Below, piece by piece: positions 61,126 through 64,000 of a stretch of DNA of 64,000 nt. The stretch is from Streptomyces niger (lineage in GTDB: Bacteria; Actinomycetota; Actinomycetes; Streptomycetales; Streptomycetaceae). The first letter of the stretch is position 1. The number at the start of each line of letters is the position of its first letter. The DNA is taken from assembly GCF_000718305.1 (NCBI RefSeq), contig NZ_JOFQ01000007.1, positions 1-64,000 on the forward strand, given 5' to 3'. A program made the position numbers and the translations under genes. The notes beneath the pieces were generated by a model, which saw only the letters and a program-made list of their open reading frames with translations, searched no databases and was not told the origin of the DNA.

Positions 61126-61860
61126 GTGTCGTTCTTGGGAAACTGGCGACGCGGCGGAACGCCGCAGTTCGACAACGGCGGCGCGTCGTACGTCGTCAAA
61201 CTGACCAAACGCGAGCCCGTGGTCTCGCTGACCAAGCAGGGCGCGGCCAGCGGCAACCTCCGGGTGAACCTCTCCTGGCAGATGCGCACCACCGACTTCG
61301 CGGAGTTCGGCGGCCGGAAGAAGAGCCTCTGGCGCCACCCGGGCCAGATCTTCAAGCCCGAGGTGGTGCAGGCGCAGGGCCCCGCGGTCGTCAAGATCGA
61401 CCTCGACCTGGCGTGCATGTACGAGCTGAAGGACGGCACCAAGGGCGTCGTGCAGCCGCTGGGGAACTTCCTCGGCGACCTCAACAGCCCGCCCTACATC
61501 CAGCTCAGCGGCGACGACCGGTTCGGCTCGGGGTCCGGCGAGACGCTCTACATCAACCTCGACCACCAGGACGAGTTCAAGCGTCTGCTGATCTTCGTCT
61601 ACATCTACGACGGCACCCCCGCCTTCGACCGCACCCACGCCATCCTCACGCTCTATCCGAGCAGCGGACCGCGGGTGGAGATCGGCCTGGACGAGCGCGC
61701 GCCGCAGGCCCGTTCCTGCGCCGTCTTCATGCTGGAGAACGTCAAGGGCGAGCTGACCGTGCGCCGCGAGGTGCGGTACGTCTACGGCTTCCAGGCCGAG
61801 CTGGACCGGCTGTACGGCTGGGGCCTGCAGTGGGGCCGCGGGTACAAGAGCAAGGTGTGA
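61126..61860 (+). CDS. TerA-like TerD-superfamily protein
   Basis: The 244-aa protein has a 25-residue lead followed by a single TerD-like domain (VVSLTKQGAASGNLRVNLSWQMR; VVKIDLDLACMYELKDGTKGVVQPLG; FDRTHAILTLYP; FMLENVKGELTVRREVRYVYGFQAELDRLYGWGLQWGRGYK). The pattern is that of TerA in Ter clusters. It keeps acidic residues for calcium in DLDLACMYEL. GTG at 61126 was chosen as the start. It lies 159 bp after terC and is probably part of the same stress system. Confidence 0.85.
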   Translation: MSFLGNWRRGGTPQFDNGGASYVVKLTKREPVVSLTKQGAASGNLRVNLSWQMRTTDFAEFGGRKKSLWRHPGQIFKPEVVQAQGPAVVKIDLDLACMYELKDGTKGVVQPLGNFLGDLNSPPYIQLSGDDRFGSGSGETLYINLDHQDEFKRLLIFVYIYDGTPAFDRTHAILTLYPSSGPRVEIGLDERAPQARSCAVFMLENVKGELTVRREVRYVYGFQAELDRLYGWGLQWGRGYKSKV

Positions 61861-61903
61861 GGACCGGGCGCCCGCGGCGCGCGCGCCCGGCCTCGGCGGC
61901 GGC

Positions 61904-62950
61904 TCAGCGGCGCTGGAACTGCGGTCCCTGCGGCGGCAGCACCAGCGGCCCGTTCTCCGGCACCGGCCCGGTGGCCTGCCCGGCGGGCGCGGGCGGCGGG
62001 TAGCCGTATCCGCCGGCCGCGGTCTGCTGCTGCGGATAGCCGTACCCGGGCCGGGGCCCGCCCTGCTCCGGCTGCGGCCCCGGGTAGCCGTACGCGGGGC
62101 CCGGCGGCTGCTCGGGCGGTCCCGGGTAGCCGTACGCGGGCGGGCCGGGCGGCATCGGGGGCACGTTCTCCGGATAGCCGTAGGCACCCGCCGGAGCGCC
62201 GGTGGACTGCGTCGGCGGTGCGAAGGCCGCGGTGGGCCCGGCGGTCCCGGCGGCCGGCTCGGGGAACGGCACCGGGTCCGGCACCGCCTGCGTGACGTCC
62301 TCGGGGCCGGCGGACGGCGGCTCGGGCACCGCGCGGGTCGCGTCCTCCGACCCCGGCGCGGCCGTCGCCCCCTCGGCCGGCCGCTCGGCGCCGGACCCCG
62401 CGTCCGAGCCGTCGTCCACCGAGATGCCGAACTCCGTCGCCAGCCCGATCAGTCCGCTGTCGTAGCCCTGGCCCAGCGCCCGGAACTTCCAGGCGTCCGC
62501 GCGCCGGTACAGCTCGCCGCAGATCAGCGCGGTCTCCTCGCCGGTCTCCGGCTCCACCTCGAACACCGCCAGTGGCCCGCCGTCTCCCTGTGCCGCGTCG
62601 TAGAGCTCCACCCGCAGATCCGGTACCTGCCCGAAGGGGGCGCCGTCCGAGGACGCGGCCAGCACCACCCGGTCCACCGACGGGTCCAGCGCGGCGAGGT
62701 CCGCCTCGACGGTGTCGGTCAGCGCGTCGGCCAGCCGCTTCTTGGGCAGGTGACGCACCAGGCCGCTGGGGTGCCGGGGCTGGTTGTAGAAGACGAAGTC
62801 CGCGTCCGACCGCACGCGCCCCTCAGGGCCCAACAGCAGCGCCGAGGCGTCCACGTCGGGCACCCCGGTGCCCGGCGTCCAGCGCAGGACGGCCCGTACG
62901 GCAGTGGCGTCGAGGGGTACGTTCGACCCCTTCTGCATGGCGTGCGTCAT
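61904..62950 (-). CDS. TerD-domain protein with disordered Tyr/Pro/Gly-rich tail
   Basis: Residues 1-175 are a TerD domain (NVPLDATAVRAVLRWTPGTGVPDVDASALLL; FRALGQGYDSGLIGLATEFGI). The remaining roughly 170 residues are disordered: an acidic Pro part (residues 176-250), then at least five YGYP units separated by Pro/Gln/Gly, ending PLVLPPQGPQFQRR. The calcium-site acids are partly lost compared with TerD. Such a tail suggests scaffolding or phase-separating behaviour. It converges with the TerA-like gene and is divergent from the CitE-like gene. ATG at 62950 precedes THAMQKGSNV. Confidence 0.88.
   Translation of the reverse strand: MTHAMQKGSNVPLDATAVRAVLRWTPGTGVPDVDASALLLGPEGRVRSDADFVFYNQPRHPSGLVRHLPKKRLADALTDTVEADLAALDPSVDRVVLAASSDGAPFGQVPDLRVELYDAAQGDGGPLAVFEVEPETGEETALICGELYRRADAWKFRALGQGYDSGLIGLATEFGISVDDGSDAGSGAERPAEGATAAPGSEDATRAVPEPPSAGPEDVTQAVPDPVPFPEPAAGTAGPTAAFAPPTQSTGAPAGAYGYPENVPPMPPGPPAYGYPGPPEQPPGPAYGYPGPQPEQGGPRPGYGYPQQQTAAGGYGYPPPAPAGQATGPVPENGPLVLPPQGPQFQRR
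61975..62190 (-). repeat. YGYP-coding repeats
   Basis: The word GTAGCCGTA or GGTAGCCGTACGCGGG recurs five times with Pro/Gly-coding spacers, giving the YGYP-rich tail of the TerD-domain protein. Confidence 0.8.
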
Positions 62951-63177
62951 GGCGTCATCCTGCCTGCTGAGCGGGGTGACGGACAACGCGGGGGCGCCCC
63001 GGCGCCGGGAACGGCGGCGTCCCGCACCTGCTTGCCGGGCGCATGACACGTGATTTTCACCTGCGGGGGAACTTTTCACAGGGGCTCACACGTACGATTA
63101 CCGGCCGGATCCGGACATCGGAAGCCGAGGAAAGAACCACAGGGGTGGCCGAATTCCGCCCGCACCCGGGGAGTTGT
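62951..63177. other. Divergent promoter region in the Ter locus
   Basis: The word TTTTCAC occurs twice (63054-63060 and 63073-63079, 19 bp apart) and a -10-like TACGAT is at 63093-63098. GGAAC at 63068-63072 is followed 18 bp on by CGTA, only loosely like an ECF sigma site. No gene is seen here. Confidence 0.4.
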
Positions 63178-64000
63178 ATGCGTCATTTCGGACACCTGTC
63201 GCCCGACCTGCGCGCGACGCTGTTCCACCAGGAACCGGCGGAGTTCACCGCCGGCTCCCCGCAGCGGCTGCTCGCCGTCGCCCTCGGGGCCACCCTCTAC
63301 TCGCCCGCGACCAGGCCGCGGCTGGCCGCCGACGTGATCAAGCAGGCGGCGCGCGGCGTGGTGTCGATGGTGCTGTGCCTGGAGGACTCCATCGGCGACG
63401 ACGACGTGTCGGCCGGCGAGGACAACCTCGTACGGCAGTTCAATGAGCTGGCCGAAACGGTGACCCGCGAGCCGGCCACCCCGCTGCCCCTGCTCTTCCT
63501 CCGCGTCCGCACCCCCGACCAGATACCCGACCTGGTGCGGCGGCTCGGCCCGGCCGTCCGGCTGCTCTCCGGATTCGTGCTGCCGAAGTTCACCGCGCTG
63601 CGCGGCGTCCCCTTCCTGGAGGCCCTCGCCGCGGCCGAAGCGGCCAGCGGGCAGCGGCTGTTCGCCATGCCGGTCCTGGAGTCCCCCGAGCTGCTCCACC
63701 TGGAGAGCCGGACGGAGACCCTGCAGGGCATCGCCCGCACCGTGGACGCCTACCGGGACCGCGTCCTCGCGCTGCGGCTCGGCGTCACGGACTTCTGCTC
63801 CGCGTACGGCCTGCGCCGCGCGCCGGACATGACCGCGTACGACGTACGGATCGTCGCCTCCGTCATCGCCGACGTCGTCAACGTCCTCGGCCGCGCCGAC
63901 GGCACCGGCTTCACCGTCACCGGGCCGGTCTGGGAGTACTTCCGGCTGCACGAGCGGATGTTCAAGCCCCAGCTGCGGCAGAGCCCCTTCCTGGGGCGCG
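63178..64000 (+). CDS. HpcH/HpaI aldolase/CitE-like protein of the Ter locus (partial, runs off the window)
   Basis: The first 274 codons of an open frame beginning ATG at 63178 (site GGGGAG) have no stop before the window ends. It resembles the citrate-lyase-beta/HpcH family: VVSMVLCLEDSIGDDDV (Mg-binding Glu/Asp), LLFLRVRTPDQIPDLV, GFVLPKFTAL, LFAMPVLESPELLHL. Proteins of this type occur in the extended ter gene set together with phosphoribosyltransferase and ATP-grasp genes thought to make a nucleoside-like compound. The frame is absent from simple stop-to-stop scans only because it is truncated. Confidence 0.87.
   Translation, partial: MRHFGHLSPDLRATLFHQEPAEFTAGSPQRLLAVALGATLYSPATRPRLAADVIKQAARGVVSMVLCLEDSIGDDDVSAGEDNLVRQFNELAETVTREPATPLPLLFLRVRTPDQIPDLVRRLGPAVRLLSGFVLPKFTALRGVPFLEALAAAEAASGQRLFAMPVLESPELLHLESRTETLQGIARTVDAYRDRVLALRLGVTDFCSAYGLRRAPDMTAYDVRIVASVIADVVNVLGRADGTGFTVTGPVWEYFRLHERMFKPQLRQSPFLGR

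Noticed and set aside
63068..63095. ECF sigma-E promoter (GGAAC...CGTA)
   Set aside because: The spacer is 18 bp and the -10 does not match CGTCTA, so the match is too loose to call.

Overview
The window is high-GC actinobacterial DNA and almost certainly comes from a Streptomyces chromosome. Evidence for this includes GTG starts, many ATGA/GTGA stop-start overlaps, and family-specific genes such as DUF3068, DUF3145, DUF3052, DUF2613, DUF4429 and DUF1023. The gene order fasR-fabD-fabH-acpP-fabF, aceE, DUF3052, ahpE-like, terD is one I recall from Streptomyces coelicolor. Bases 1-58 are not genomic: they are an Illumina Nextera i7 adapter left at a contig end.

Layout. (1) 59-14294: an Mbl-type actin, then on the minus strand a nine-gene operon in which every gene overlaps the next. 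It encodes a GT4 glycosyltransferase, a SAM methyltransferase, a giant AftD-like GT-C arabinofuranosyltransferase, a condensation-fold acyltransferase, a second methyltransferase, a DMT-type membrane transporter, a Trm112-like protein, an FkbM methyltransferase and an unknown protein. A DUF3068 membrane protein lies just upstream. Together these look like an undescribed system that builds, acylates, methylates and exports an envelope glycan. Two of its genes carry the rare TTA (bldA) codon. (2) 14643-19145: DUF2613, a PucR regulator with a TTA codon, a DsbA-like protein, a MarR regulator divergent from an NADP oxidoreductase, and Ohr. (3) 19679-25815: the ribose-type operon rbsR-rbsA-rbsC-rbsB-rbsK with twin operators; both RbsR and RbsA carry repeat-derived insertions. 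(4) 25861-31551: an overlapping operon of a secreted C15-like protein with Ser in place of Cys, an amidase fused to a VanX-type D-Ala-D-Ala dipeptidase, and an ornithine-cyclodeaminase-like enzyme, followed by GalM and an SGNH lipoprotein. (5) 31877-38403: DUF3145, a beta-hydroxyacid dehydrogenase, and the fatty-acid synthase genes under FasR. (6) 38550-43646: pirin, a serine hydrolase, a MerR regulator with an aldo/keto reductase, a covarying hairpin pair, and an acyltransferase. (7) 43724-53558: two DUF1023 hydrolases, YceI, a two-component system, DUF4429, a TetR regulator divergent from a drug exporter, and an I36-type inhibitor. (8) 53646-64000: pyruvate dehydrogenase E1, DUF3052, a peroxiredoxin, then a Ter stress locus (two TerD, TerC, TerA-like, TerD with a disordered tail, and the start of a CitE/HpcH-like gene that runs off the window).

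Regulation readable in the sequence: perfect palindromes at the MarR, LacI, MerR and TetR genes; two MerR-type promoters with 19-bp spacers and the same -10 hexamer, one in front of merR-aldo/keto reductase and one in front of a dehydrogenase 8 kb away; two probably leaderless genes; and many GC-rich hairpin terminators. No tRNA, rRNA, insertion sequence, prophage or CRISPR array was seen.
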